A model generated the notes under the pieces. It ran no database searches. It had not been told where the DNA came from and worked only from the letters and a program-made list of their open reading frames with translations. Below, piece by piece: positions 20,133-32,336 of a stretch of DNA of 64,000 bases. The first letter of the stretch is position 1. Each line of letters opens with the position of its first letter. The DNA comes from Epithemia pelagica (taxonomy: Eukaryota > Bacillariophyta > Bacillariophyceae > Surirellales > Surirellaceae), in the NCBI GenBank assembly GCA_946965045.2, contig OX337233.1, forward strand, positions 3,782,001 to 3,846,000, in the 5' to 3' direction. Made by a program: the position numbers and the translations under genes.

Positions 20133-23100
20133 TCAGAAGCACGGCGAACCCCCGAAATTGTGGATCCATTTGTTCATAATGGCCGGTGAGCATCCATTTC
20201 GCGTAATTCTAGGATCGTATCCACACGCCGCTCGAATCTGTTCACAGGAACAACCTCTTGTTTGCTGCACTGTAAATGACTGCGAAGACTGTGGACTAGC
20301 ATAGTAGTAGCTCGACGAGAAAGAGGAGGATAGAAAAATGTCATTCGAGAGCTTCCTTTGCTTTGTATCCTTCTGTCTGGATTTTGAATCCTTGCTGCTG
20401 TCTCTTGATTTTTTCTTTTGTTTGGAGCTGTCCTTTTCCTCTTTGGAACTATCCTCGTCTTTTGATTTTTGTTTCGTCCTTTTGTAGCGCCTATATCCCT
20501 GAAACGAATACGGTGCGCCCACGCTAAAGTTTTCTCGGTCGTTCTCATCCAAAAGGGCCGCGTGGTTGGGAAGGAGAGTGCCTTGAATGGATGCTTCCGG
20601 GACTACCGTACCGAGACAGTCATCGTCCGAGTCGGGGACACCGTCTTGGTCCTCGTCTACAGTCGTTGAGAGATCCGTTGGTTGAAAAGTTGGTGATACA
20701 GTCGGAGGAGACGTTTCAAGAGTAGGTGATACAGTCGTTGAGACATCCGTTGGTTGAAAAGTTGGTGATACAGCCGGTGGAGACGTTTCAAGAGTAGGTG
20801 ATACAGTCGTTGGGACTTCTGTTGGTTGAAAAGTTGGTGATACAGCCGGTGGAGACGTTTCAAGCGTAGGTGATACAGTCGTTGAGACATCCGTTGGTTG
20901 AAAGGTTGGTGATACAGCCGGAGGAGACGTTTCAAGAGTAGGTGATACAGTCGTTGAGACATCCGTTGGTTGAAAAGTTGGTGATACAGCCGGTGGAGAC
21001 GTTTCAAGAGTAGGTGATACAGTCGTTGAGACATCCGTTGGTTGAAAGGTTGGTGATACAGCCGGTGGAGACGTTTCAAGAGTAGGTGATACAGTCGTTG
21101 AGACATCCGTTGGTTGAAAAGTTGGTGATACAGCCGGTGGAGACGTTTCAAGAGTAGGTGATACATTCGTTGAGACATCCGTTGGTTGAAAAGTTGGTGA
21201 TACAGCCGGTGGAGACGTTTCAAGAGTAGGTGATACAGTCGTTGGGACTTCCGTTGGTTGAAAAGTTGGTGATACAGTCGGTTGACCTGGAGCAATTTGA
21301 AGTTCTCGAAGCTCCTTTTGAAGTTCTCGAAGCTCCAGCTGGAACTCGCCACTGGCTCCATGAACCAAAATATAGTAATTGACTCCTTCCTCCGTAGTAA
21401 AATCGACTCTGGACTGAACTCCACAAGTGTCGTCGTCGGCAATCTCACAAGTAAGAAAGTCGACACTACAAAAGCCTGTAAAAACACTGATTCTCGTGTC
21501 AATACCATTCGCGTTTGCATTGCACGTTGACACTATAAATTCATTTCCGGTACCGATCAATCTGTACCACACCCCGACCTCGTTCGACGTCGGGACATTG
21601 TCACATATCTCGGCGACAAGGCTAGTGTCTGAAGTGGAATCAACGGTCGTTCCATCTATCCTTTCGCCCCCCGAAACGTCAGTTGCATTCACACACAAAT
21701 CATTTAATGGCGGAGAACCACCACTGGGCGGACTTCCGACCACGGCAAGCGTAAAATCCCCTTTCTCCCCGTTGAATCCATGGACCAATACAAAGTAATA
21801 AACATCAGCCGTTGTAGAAAACGTGACACTGGAGGTTTCCGCATCAGGGACACTACCGCAACTTTCGTCATCGTCATTGTGAGCTTCACAGCTAAGGCTG
21901 TCACAGTCGCCTCTGTATACTGTCAAAAGTGTGTCAAAGTCCGCAAGACCACCATCATCAGGGCAAAAAGACAAACGGTATGTTTCTCCGTTTCCTTTCA
22001 GCTTGTACCAAACGCCAATTTCGGGCTCTGTATCGTCACATACAGGAACGGTGCCGCCTTGGTCCGAGGTAGCTCCAAGCGTAGTTCCTTCGATTGTATT
22101 AATGCTGGAAATATCAATGGCATTTCCACACAAATCGTTGGATGGGATTTCAACTTGAGGGCTTGGGACAACGGCGAGAGTGAAGTCCCCTTGTGTCTCG
22201 TTGAATCCATGGACCAACACAAAGTAATCAACACCTGCCGTTACATCAACGTCAACTCGAGAGGCAGTATCGCATGCATCGTCATTGTTCGCCTCGCAGG
22301 TGAGACTTTCACAATCACCACTGTATATTGTCAAAAGAGTGTCAAAATCCGCAAGGCCACCATCATCAGAGCACAAAGAAAAACGGTATGTGCTATCCTC
22401 CGTGGCCGTCACCATGTACCAAACTCCATTCTCTGGTATTGTGCCGTCACAGCTTGGGACGAGATTGTTTCTGTCGCTAACAGATTCCAGGGTTGATCCA
22501 CTGACACCACCACCACCAAGAACCACTTCTTGTGCATTGACACAAAAGTCATTTGGCTGGGTAAACACTGGATTTTCGACAACAGCAAGATTGAAATTGC
22601 CTTGAGCTGAGTCGAATCCGTGGACCAGTATATAGTACTCTTCACCGTCAATGGTTTGAAAGGCAACCAGGGATTGTTCATCACAAAAGTCGTCATTGTC
22701 GACCACACACTCAAAACCTGAGTCACAACTGCCAGTGTAGACATCGAGCAACGTATCAAACTCGGCCGAACCACTGTCACGGTCACACAGGGACAGTGCA
22801 AACACATTTCCAGTCCCCATGAGACGGTACCAAACTCCAATCTCTGGGTCGTTACCACATGTCGATGGAGCGACACTGCTGTCTTGCGTGGCACCCAATG
22901 TGGTACCCGGAATAACATCACCATCTGTGACCAATGGAGCCGTGTCGCTCCCACACACATCATTGACCGGTGGATCTGCCGTTAGATCAATGACAACCAG
23001 CGTGAAATTACCAAATGCGTCATCGAGGCCATGTACCAGAATAAAATAGTCTTGATCGACTTCAGTCGTGGTCAAGTCCACCGTTGAAGCGCCATTTTCA

Positions 23101-24521
23101 CACTGCCCATCGCCGTCATCATTGGCCGTGACACAAGCAAGTTCGGAACAGGACCCCGTAAAGACACTAATTTGGGTGTCATAATCGGCCGCCCCTCCAT
23201 TTCCGTCACAAGTGGAAAATCGAACCGGATTGCCAGTGCCCTTGAGGCGGTACCAGACTCCAAATCCGGCCTTGACAAAGTCGCAGGGATCCTCTGGGGT
23301 ACCGACCTTGGTAGCAATCGATGTGTCTCCCTCCACCAGATCCCCTTCATTGTTCAATTCAATGGCGCCGTCACACTCATCATTGTCTGGGGGCGGGGAA
23401 AAACCAATTGAGAGCGACCGGTCTTCCTGAGGTTTGTCCAGCTGTCGTGGCTGGAAGGTGTTGGTGTTGGTGTTGGTGACACCCTCTGGAGTCGTCGTCT
23501 TTGTGGTGTCGATGGTTGTAACCGTCGTGTCCTCCTTCCAATCGTCCGATACGACAATCTGACAACATTATTATATACACGCAACATTATTATATACACG
23601 CAGAGCCAAACAAAGAGATGAGTCAAGACCATTTCAGTATGAAACAAAAGAAGGAGGAGCATGACAAGATAACTGGCGGTTCGTGCCATTCGAAACTACC
23701 CTTGATATCCTGCAACTTACGGTTTGCTTGGACTCTTGTTGTAGGTGCTTGGCTTTCTCGTTGGCTTTTCTTTGCAGTTTCCGTTGGCGTTTCTCCAATT
23801 TTCGTAACAAGGCTTGTTGCTTTTGGAGTTCGTTCTTGTGAGTGTTGATTTTGGCCGTCTCTTTCACAGATTGGAGTGCAGCAGCCTTTTGTGCCTGTAG
23901 TGTGGTGGCCACCTCGAGCTGGGCTTCTTGGTTCGTGGTTTGGTTCGACCACACTTCTACAAGAGACGCGTTTTCCTGCGAAACGTCCTTTTCGACAGAC
24001 ACCTTGGTTTCCTTCATTTCCTGTGGATTGTTTTGGCCTTGAGGGAGGATGTGGTTGTTGGTCTCTGTTCCCCCTTGTGAATGTTGTTGCGTTGGAGCCT
24101 TCTTGAATTTTGTATCGTTCCGAACCGTTTCGTGGAGTGCTACAGGAACCTTCTGTGGTTGTTGTTGTACTTTCTCGGCAGTAGTAGTAGTTGCTGCTGG
24201 TGGTGTCTCACCCTGCACCACTCCTCGTTTCTCGCCTTGTTGCGGCAGTGGTTGCGGTCGAATCGGCCCTGGTTGGTGCACTGTCCCTGCCGGTTGTGGT
24301 GGTTGTTTTGGTTGTGGTTGGACATGGTGTTGGTGTTTCGTTTGGTCCCCGTGATGCGGCAACACTGTAGTAGTACCAGGAGCCGCCCGTGTGGTTGTTG
24401 TTGTGGTAAGCAACCAGCAGAGTACAACGAGGAGGTACCACCACATTCCCCGTGCGGCTCTGGTCGTTGTCCTGGGGCGGCAAGTTGTTGGTCGAATCGC
24501 AACCGACGACGACTGACACAT
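20133..24521 (-). CDS. Large secreted PPC-repeat / Ca-binding / polycation protein B
   Basis: Two exons, 24521-23721 and 23558-20133, are joined by a GTAAGT...TTGTCAG intron (phase 0), giving 1408 residues. Order: basic n-region and hydrophobic segment ('WWYLLVVLCWLL') for secretion; Gln/Pro-rich stretch; short coiled coil ('LRKLEKRQRKLQRKANEKAK'); Thr-rich linker; five PPC-like domains (about 23.40-21.31 kb) with 'GVWYRL.GTGN', 'FSTC', 'FDTLL.VY.G.C' and 'YFVLVHGF'; nine Ser/Pro/Thr repeats of 24 residues; a thrombospondin-3-like Ca-binding motif ('DEDQDGVPDSDDDC'); a Lys/Ser/Asp polycation; an RXL site (20349-20357); and a 45-residue Cys module ('RGCSCEQIRAACGYD', 'GCSPAIMNKWI'). An alternative start at 24446 would shorten the n-region. 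The frame is intact throughout exon 2. Function unknown; extracellular matrix or wall protein inferred. Confidence 0.75.
20664..21289 (-). repeat. 72-bp coding minisatellite in gene B
   Basis: About nine copies of a 72-bp unit encode 'VSPTFQPTDVSTTVSPTLET' plus 'SPPA' (24 residues). Most copies differ by one to three bases; 'EVPTT' variants occur in copies 1 and 7. The unit is in frame and lies between the last PPC domain and the Ca-binding motif, so it acts as an extensible Ser/Thr/Pro spacer, likely O-glycosylated. Confidence 0.9.
23559..23720 (-). other. Intron of gene B with internal direct repeat
   Basis: A 162-base GTAAGT...CAG intron. Near its 3' end the plus strand shows 'CAACATTATTATATACACG' twice in tandem (about 23562-23600), a short duplication beside the acceptor. 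Confidence 0.8.
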
Positions 24522-26271
24522 TCTGGTACTACGTTGTTGTTCCAGCAGTAGTGTGGTGGTCGACACTTGCTGGTGTATGGAACGAACCGTGGCCGAACGC
24601 TGCACAATTCTGAACGGGGTTCGACTCACAACACTCCGTCAAAGACTGTGCCGCAGTCAACAACGAAAACAATGCCTCCACTTTGGATGATACCCGACCA
24701 ACAAGTCTTGGATGGATGAATGAATGATCTGATAGAGAGGATTGATCGTCCAATATGTGTAACAGAAGAAGAAGAGAGATCCAAGGATCCTCCAGGAGGA
24801 TTTTGCCTGACTGGTGTGTCACCTCTTTCGTTCAACGGACAAACTCTATATGGTTTGTCCTTTTGATTGGAAGATGGATTGAATTTGGGGGATCGCCCTC
24901 CCTGGCCTTTGTGGGTACCGGTTGGGCGCGGGTTCACTGTTGGAAATTGTAAGAATTTTGTCCCTGGAAACCGATCGGGAAGTGTCATTCCGACACGAGA
25001 TCGCTATTCCCCGATCACTCCTTCATTTTTGACGTGACGCGTCAGGCCATGGAAGACGTCAATTTTCGGATGTGTCAATACAGTCAGGTAGCTACCTGGA
25101 CTCCTACTTGCGCTAGCCGAGCTTCTTCTCTTCGTAGGAGGCATGGTGTGATTGTTTCGGTTCTCTACACAGTACAATAGTCTGAATCGAAGACATTGTC
25201 CTACCTCTCTACCTAGACTCAAAGAATCATATGATTTAAGAGTCATTCCTTGCGAATATAGGGTTGTGCATCCATTCTACTAGATACAGACCCAGTGCTT
25301 TTGGTTCCAAAGGAAGAGTCTGCGACACAAGTACGACTCTTCCTCCCTTCTATATAGATTATTCTGTCCATTTTCCAGGTCTACTGGCTTTGTAGTATGG
25401 TTCCATGTGTTTGGATCCCACTCTTGGTAGGATTACAACTCAAATGAAGGGAATCCACGGCGTGACCAGAAGCTAGAGAGGGCAGTGCTAGGGGACCCAC
25501 CGAACGATGTTTGGTCGCATCCGTCCATAGGACATGCATGACACAGCCTGTTGACGTTCGACCAAAATCACGTGACTTTGATCGCAAAGAACAATTCCTT
25601 TTTCAATATTCTGATATCTGTCACCTTGGAGACACCCAACAGGTAGGCACGACCAACGACCACCGCATCTGTCCGTTGGTGAACTCTCGACCTGCGATTC
25701 AATATTGTAGAGTCCGTGTTACGTGTTTTGGATAAACTTTATACTACTAGGAGTACCTACTACCTAGTACAAAGTACTCCCTCCGTGGAAACAATGGGGA
25801 CCTACTCGTATCGGGTACTCGTAGAGTGGTGAACCCAATTCGGACATTGGACCCAGCAAGATTTCGGATGTCTCCATGACTCTCTCCGACCAACGATTTT
25901 CTCGACCGCTCTCACAAATTACACAAACGCGCATACTCATGTTGTCGAGAGTCAACCATGCTTCGCTCTCTAGAGATGGAATCCAAAAACAATGAACTTG
26001 GGTGTTACGAGGACTAACGGCAAAATACTGGAGCACCGAGACACGCTACGATAAAGACAAACAGATCAATGCAATCAATCAAGTGCCTAACATGCATTTT
26101 ATATTTCTCATGTAAACTAAAAAAACAAGAGCATGCCGATCATGAACTGATTCCTTCCAATATTCAAATGTGCAGCGACTTGGTAACTCAATGCCACTCT
26201 TCTTTTGTCTGGATGGCATGAGTCGACCGAATATAATAGTGATTCGTAGTGTTGCTCGTCTTGGCATTATG
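24522..26271. other. Intergenic region between PPC-repeat genes B and C
   Basis: No supported gene. Near 25742-25775 there are 'CTAGGAGTACCTAC' motifs like those at 14.33 and 42.33 kb. The first ~150 bases include the 5' flank of gene B; the frame upstream of its ATG is open to 24629, starting at a GTG. Confidence 0.45.
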
Positions 26272-28461
26272 TTATGTCGATAGACAAGGATCTCCGTCAG
26301 TATTCTGAATCCACGCATCCATTATCTCGGGAGAACAGCCATCCTTTCTATCATATTGGCCGTCGTAGCCACACTCCTTAAAAATCTGGTCACAGGTACA
26401 TCCACGAGTATGGTAAATGGTATACCTGTAGGGCGAAGGCGTTTCCTCCAACCGACGGACTCGGTCTTTGTCGCTCTTTTTGCGGCTCTTCTTCTTCTTC
26501 GACTTCTTTTTCTCCACGGCCGGCACTGCGCCAACGTCAAATTCAATTTGGTTTTCGTCCGACAGTAACGCCGCATGATGAGGCTTGAGGTCATCTCGCT
26601 CCGTTTCTTCCGGGATTATAGAGCCGGGGCACAAATCTTTCAAATCGGGGACTCCATCTCCGTCGTCGTCATAGGAAGCGCTACCGCACATTTGGCAGGG
26701 AGTCGTAAAGGAACCCTGGAAATCATCCAAACCACAAGGGAGAACGCAATATTATAGGGTGAATTGAAGCTCAACAGCTAGAGGGCACGATGAGAACAAC
26801 ACAAACATGACACACGTACCACATCCGTAACACGGAGACGAACGTTTCCCACCTGGTCGTCTTTTCCATGCACCAGAATTTTGTACGGTGTTCCCGCGCA
26901 CGTATCAATGATCACGCGGGCAGTATTCAAAGAACCACCAATGCATAAGCCAAGAGAAGGACCGGTTCCACAAAAGATGCTGATTCTGGCATCAAAGTCA
27001 GCGGCATACAAACCAGTGTCGTCATACAATGAAACTCCACTTGTGTGCCGGTTCCCATGAAATCATACCAGACTCCTGGTGCTGTAATTTTCAGTCCACA
27101 TGTCATTCCCACAAGTCCATATTTCAGCGTCACCCCAGCTGTTGTTCCCTCCACCATATCACCCTCATATACTGGCTGGGACGCAACCAAGGCATTGTTG
27201 TCAGGAGGCTGTGGATCTTCCGTAATGGACAAGACAAAGTCAAAGCCTTGATGTCCATTAATGTAATTGTTGACCAAAATAAAGTAGTAATCGTCATCAT
27301 CCGTATCGACCACGGTTGGGAACTGTACGACTGGTTTCGTTGGTTGATTCAAAAACTGGCCCGAGTTTGCCGTGATACAGGTCGGATTATTGCTGAAGAG
27401 TTGCTTGTGGCCATGATAGACATGTAGTTGAGCATAGTCATCCGCCGTCTGTCCTCGATTTTGGGTGACAAGGATGCGAGAAAGACCGTGCCGGTTCCTT
27501 TTACCTTGTACCACACACCATTGGAATTCGATGGAGTGAATCCAAAACAATCTACTACGACTTGATCGTCAGAGAAGGACCTCACTGTAGTGCCACTGAT
27601 CAATTGGCCATTCGTCACCTCTACAGCACTTGTCCAAACATCATTGACGGGAGTGGCTGGATCCACGTCAACGGCGAGTTTGAAGTTACCTTGCGCGTCG
27701 CCAACTCCATGGACAAGTATATAATAGTCATTGCCCTGTACTGCCTTGAACCGAACCGTCGACCCGTTCTGTGAGGAGGAGGAACAGCCACCTTGGTGCC
27801 CCGTCACGCATTGCAGGGCATTCGTTCTGCAATCATTGCCCAGTGGAATGGAGTAGACACTGAGCTTGGTAGCAGTATTAAAGTTCACAGCGCTATTGCA
27901 GGTCGATAGTTGATACTTTTGATCATTGCCCTGGAGCTTGTACCAGACACCGCTATGACTGGACGTGGGCGTGAGACAAAAGGGGGCACGGTCCGTGTCT
28001 GGAGTGGAATCTGTGATGGTTCCGGTTTTGAATTCTCCGTCTATTCCTGTCAGTTCTTTGGCTCGCTGACACTTGTCCTTACCTGTCGGCGTAGCAACGC
28101 GTCTGGAAACCGAAACGAAATCATGCGAGGTGGTGTTGACAATGGATGGTAGGGTTCTGTTTTCACGAGACTCTTGGGGAGTGTCAACATCTGCATCCAT
28201 GTCCTGATCCTCAAATAATCAAGCAACACAAACAAGAATTCACCATGTTAGAAGAAACGCAGCAACAAGGATTGTTCGGCCGAGTGCTTCACTGTCTGTC
28301 TGTGAATGCAACCGTTTCATGGTGGTTGGTGTGTTGCTTACCACACAATTGAGTGGAGTGTCATGCTTGTTGTGAGTCGAGAGACGAGCCCATGCGGTTG
28401 GCGGAAAGGTATGGGCGACCAGTAGTAGTAGTTGTAGTAAGACTGCTGGGAAGCGGGCCAT
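26272..28461 (-). CDS. Secreted PPC-repeat / Ca-binding / polycation protein C, two apparent 1-base losses
   Basis: Exon 1 (28461-28342) encodes 40 residues with a signal peptide ('AVLLQLLLLVAHTFPPTAWA') and a GTAAGC donor. Exon 2 (28209-26820) encodes three PPC-like domains. Exon 3 (26715-26272) encodes the tail. All introns are phase 0. Exon 2 is 1390 bases; restoring one base at 27472-27473 and one at 27032-27034 makes it divisible by three and aligns both interrupted domains with the family pattern, for about 651 residues. The tail repeats gene B: 'DDDGDGVPDLKDLC', 'HHAALLSDENQ', a Lys/Ser run, RXL (26449-26457) and the Cys module ('RGCTCDQIFKECGYDG', 'GCSPEIMDAWI'). The shared C-terminus shows that B and C are true paralogs. 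The two breaks may be assembly errors. Confidence 0.65.
26716..26819 (-). other. Third-exon intron of gene C
   Basis: A 104-base GTACGT...TTTCCAG intron, phase 0, separating the last PPC domain ('RLRVTDV') from the Ca-binding/polycation/Cys tail ('GSFTTPCQMCG'). The tail is thus a separate exon and could move as a unit. Confidence 0.8.
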
Positions 28462-29166
28462 GGCTGCTGTTGTCGATTCTTGGAATGGTCTGTTTGATTC
28501 TTGTGGATAGTGTTTGTTTGGCGTTGATCCACAGTGTAATCTTTTGAAACGGTTGTGTGTGTGTGTGTCTTTTTTATGAGCCAAAAATTGGTCTGGACGA
28601 GAAGCTGTCTGCATGTATTCTCGGATGTCTCCAAATTGAGACAAACCTGATGCTGATGATGATGAGACAAGCTTCGGTTCGCATATCTGATCCTCCTCCT
28701 CTTGGGTCCGTGTTGTAACACTCTCAAAGTAAGGAGTACCGACGGGGGTACATCCAACAAAGAAGAAGGGCATCCCGAAGACGAAAACGACGACGACGAC
28801 AAGAGCTTCTCATCGATCGAGATACGAAATTGCCAATCGCGACCATCTCTCAGAACGAATCCGTGTACACTTGTTGTATCGAGTTGAGAATGTGGGAACG
28901 AGCCTTGAACCAGAGAATGGCCTCTTCAACAATCATTATTATTTGTCAGTCGGAATCACTGCCTTGGTGTTCGGATCTCGTTTGATTTTTCTACTATAGC
29001 GCATCCATTTGCGAAGCGAGAAAGGTTCTCATCATGTTTTGATCTCTTGTTCGTTGTGATTTGTGACGAGATACCAGAAGGCAAGTTCCCCTTCGTATTT
29101 GGTTCTTGTTCTTCTTCATCCATCCCATAGCAGTGTCTGCGAACACAACAACGATATTATCATTAC

Positions 29167-29200
<34 letters not shown>

Positions 29201-30914
29201 TCATGATTGGAATTCGGATAATCTGTGCGTTGTGGTTCGCTTTTTTTTGAATATACGAGAGGGGAAGCGGCACTGTCCAACCTCTCATTGTCCCATCTCG
29301 ATATCGATACGACCGAGGATCATCTTCCGGACAAGCAACGGGAGAGAAAGAGAGAGACCTTCGCCAAATCGTTCAGTGTCAATGGCTCTGTCATCGTCTC
29401 CCTGGGTTCAGGCATCGCACTCGCATTCGCCCTTTTTGCAGGGGACATTCCCCCCAAGTTCTCGCCTTCACCTCTATTCACCCCCGTTCGAGTCCCAGGG
29501 GACTCAGCGAACAGATACCACCAAGAGATGAGGGACTTGCTCTTAAGCGTCTTGGCTTGCTCGGAAAGGTCTGACCGGCGCCCGAATTTACAATATTGAA
29601 GACGGCGTGGCTTTGCGAGCCGTTCGACACTGAATCACTCACATTTTCAGGAGGTCCGGATTGTGCTCTCCGTCAAAGTCTGAACTGACCCCTTTACGAT
29701 GGCACGCTATGGAAACGATCAGAAGTGAAGCCCGTAATAGGCCCAGAGGTGGAGGCGCACCAAGGATAGTACCTGGGAATGCTCGTTGGCGGCTGGAAGC
29801 ATCACTTTGTAACCCCAGACGCCGTTGGTGGTGGCACACATGTTCTCGTGCAATGTTCGTTCTCCAATGGAGTTTGCTCTATTGCCTGAATCGAGTACTG
29901 GAATTACGTACATGTAGTCTCGTGCTTTGCATTGGTGTTGTTTCCAACATTGTAGCGGGTCGGTTCAAGACATTCGATTACACCTACAAAGAAGGACGGT
30001 TGTGAGGTATACTATATACGGTCCACGGACCTTCAACAAACTGGGGAGTCGCCAAATGGTCCAAAGACCTCAAACTGACTGGTGGGGAGTCGCCAAATGG
30101 ACTGGAGTAGAGAGTGGGTGTCCTCTCGAGTCCCTTTATGGCCAATCGTGTTGAGGCCACAGTCCCAATTCACCTCAGGAGAACGCGTAAGTCAACGAGA
30201 GTTCCTTTTGGCAGTCGCAACATGGGAATCTTTTGCTTCGAGAAGAGTCATTGGAACTGATGCAAGCTACATTCAAATTGTAGCACGCACCATTCCTTGC
30301 AATTTCGAATGCAGGTTGCGTCCAAGAATCAGCAACCTGTTTTCGTTTGCAAAGCAGGCAGCATGATGCCTTGGCTACTGCAGGAACCTGTCGAATGGTC
30401 CAGATTGTATTATATGCTTCTTGTGGTCGAACAACCTGCTACGAACATTGTGTGATCCGCAGGAGGCCTCCAAGGAACAAGTGTGACACAAAGGGGGGCG
30501 AGTATATACCCGTAACAACGATGGTCCCTCCAATTTGTGGTTGCAGTGTCTCGCTCCTCCGTAGAACGCAGAGTTGACGAGATGGTCCTAGAGAATCCAA
30601 TCCTCGTATACACTATACCTACAAGCAGATCTGTCGGTCTGCCAGTCGATGCGAAAAAAGACCCCCACTAGATGAGACTCCCTGGTTGTATCTACCACGG
30701 TCACATATAGAGGAAAAGAATAGAGTTCGAATGGAAAACGAAAAAAACTATCTATATACTCTTGGGAATGGTACTCATGAGATATACATAGCGAAATGTG
30801 GGAGGGTCTGGAATGCTTGGTACTTCCAGAACTCTTGAGAGAAATGGGCCGCGAAGGATCTGTCGCGGCCCCGGAGGATCCTTACTGAGAATCATAGTCG
30901 CAATATTGAAATCC
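28462..30914. other. Intergenic region upstream of gene C and downstream of FCP
   Basis: Contains a TG microsatellite (about 28555-28568), an ATC/CAT trinucleotide run (29170-29200) and a 17-bp direct repeat 'GGGGAGTCGCCAAATGG' near 30042 and 30086. Open stretches around 29225-29600 show no domain. No gene supported. Confidence 0.45.
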
Positions 30915-31851
30915 TTAATGAAAGGCATCAATCTTGGCCAAGACGGGGACGGATCCGGGAATGGCATGTTCGGACAAGAAGCTCATGATGGCAATCATGG
31001 CCAAGCGTCCATTGTTGAGTTCGCGATTTTGCTTGGTTCGCATGACATCCGCCGAAATACCGCTGCTGTCCACCTTGGGCCAAATCAATTCGGCCGTGGG
31101 TCCGCCCATCATGTAGTGCGGTTTTTGCAATTCGGCAAAGGATTCGGCCAGGAAAATGGTGCCAATAATTTGCCACTTGCCTGAGGAATAGTGAAACAAT
31201 AGAAAGAGAGAACAAACACCAGTGTGCGTGAGACAAAACACTCTCGAAAGAATCGCCACACTGCCATTCCACAACTCCAACAACAATCTACAATAGACGT
31301 ACCAGCATCGGAGACGGCCGCCCATTGATCAACGGGGTTCAAGCCGGAGAGGGATTCAAAGGTGACGCCCTGCGACAGGTATCCAGGAAAGTGCAAGCCA
31401 GCGGCTTGGACCAAGAATCCCGTCGTGGCCAACATGGCGACACGGCCATGTTTCAATTCGGCCGCTCGGAACCAATTCAAGGTTTCTTGCGATCCCTGTT
31501 GACTGTACTTGAGCGGATCAAAGGTGCCCAAGGGAGCCGTACCGCCCGCCATGGACTCCAAATCGGCCGCCATGGACAAGGCGGACTAAAATAATATATA
31601 CAAACAGTGTGTCATACCAAAGAGACGTTCAAGAGAGAACAGACAGGAAGAAAAACATGACATTCTCGTGAGAATGTAAAGTTGTTCGAAGACCTCCTCC
31701 GCCATCATAAAGATACCTTGGTGATCCGTCCATCGAGCAACCTCTCATCATGACGACGATAACAACCTACCTGTTGGGAGGGAATGGAGGCCGGAGCAAA
31801 GGCCGAGGCCGTGCTGGCCATCAACAAAGCGGTCAAGGTCTTGAACATCAT
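30915..31851 (-). CDS. Fucoxanthin chlorophyll a/c-binding light-harvesting protein
   Basis: Three exons (31851-31771, 31585-31303, 31180-30915) join through GTAGGT and GTACGT introns in matching phases to give 209 residues. The N-terminus is a bipartite plastid leader: a signal peptide followed by 'STASAFAPAS', with Phe at the cleavage point as required for import into diatom plastids. Two chlorophyll-binding light-harvesting motifs are present: 'AAELKHGRVAML' (Glu70, Arg75) in helix 1 and 'RELNNGRLAMIAI' (Glu175, Arg180) in helix 3. Their reciprocal Glu/Arg pairs hold the crossed helices. A central hydrophobic segment ('KWQIIGTIFLAES') is helix 2. Length and motifs fit the Lhcf/FCP class of thylakoid antenna proteins. 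A second in-frame ATG at 31848 is equally possible as start. Confidence 0.92.
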
Positions 31852-32299
31852 GGTGGTGGTGGTGGTGGTATGTCTCAAAAGAAGGAGTATTCTTGCGGTT
31901 GTTGCAATTGAATCCACACTTCCGCCTCGCGATCTTTGCCGACTTGAACCTCTCTCTGTGGGAATCGCGACTCCTTCGTCCTGACGTGTCGACACTCAAG
32001 CGCGACTGCAGTTGAAAAAGACGAGCGACACTCCAGTTGACGTACCACAGTCCGTGTCGCCCCACCACACACACCAACCTCAACCCTCGCTTTGGATCTC
32101 GCCATCACTCATCTCCCTCTCCCTCCGACTCTCGATACTTGGACCGCCCGTTGTCGTGACTTGGTTTGGATCTGGAGAGAGGTTGTGGTTCCTGTGTCTG
32201 TGTATGGCACTACCGCATTCGTAAAGTAGCAGCAACAAACGATAGAGAAGAAGAAGAGACGGAGAATCACCAGAGACAAACCGATTGTGTATCCAACGA

Positions 32300-32336
<37 letters not shown>

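Noticed and set aside
20664-21289. Regular ~72-bp repeats resembling a CRISPR array
   Set aside because: There are no unique spacers; whole units repeat and are in frame within gene B as Ser/Thr/Pro repeats.
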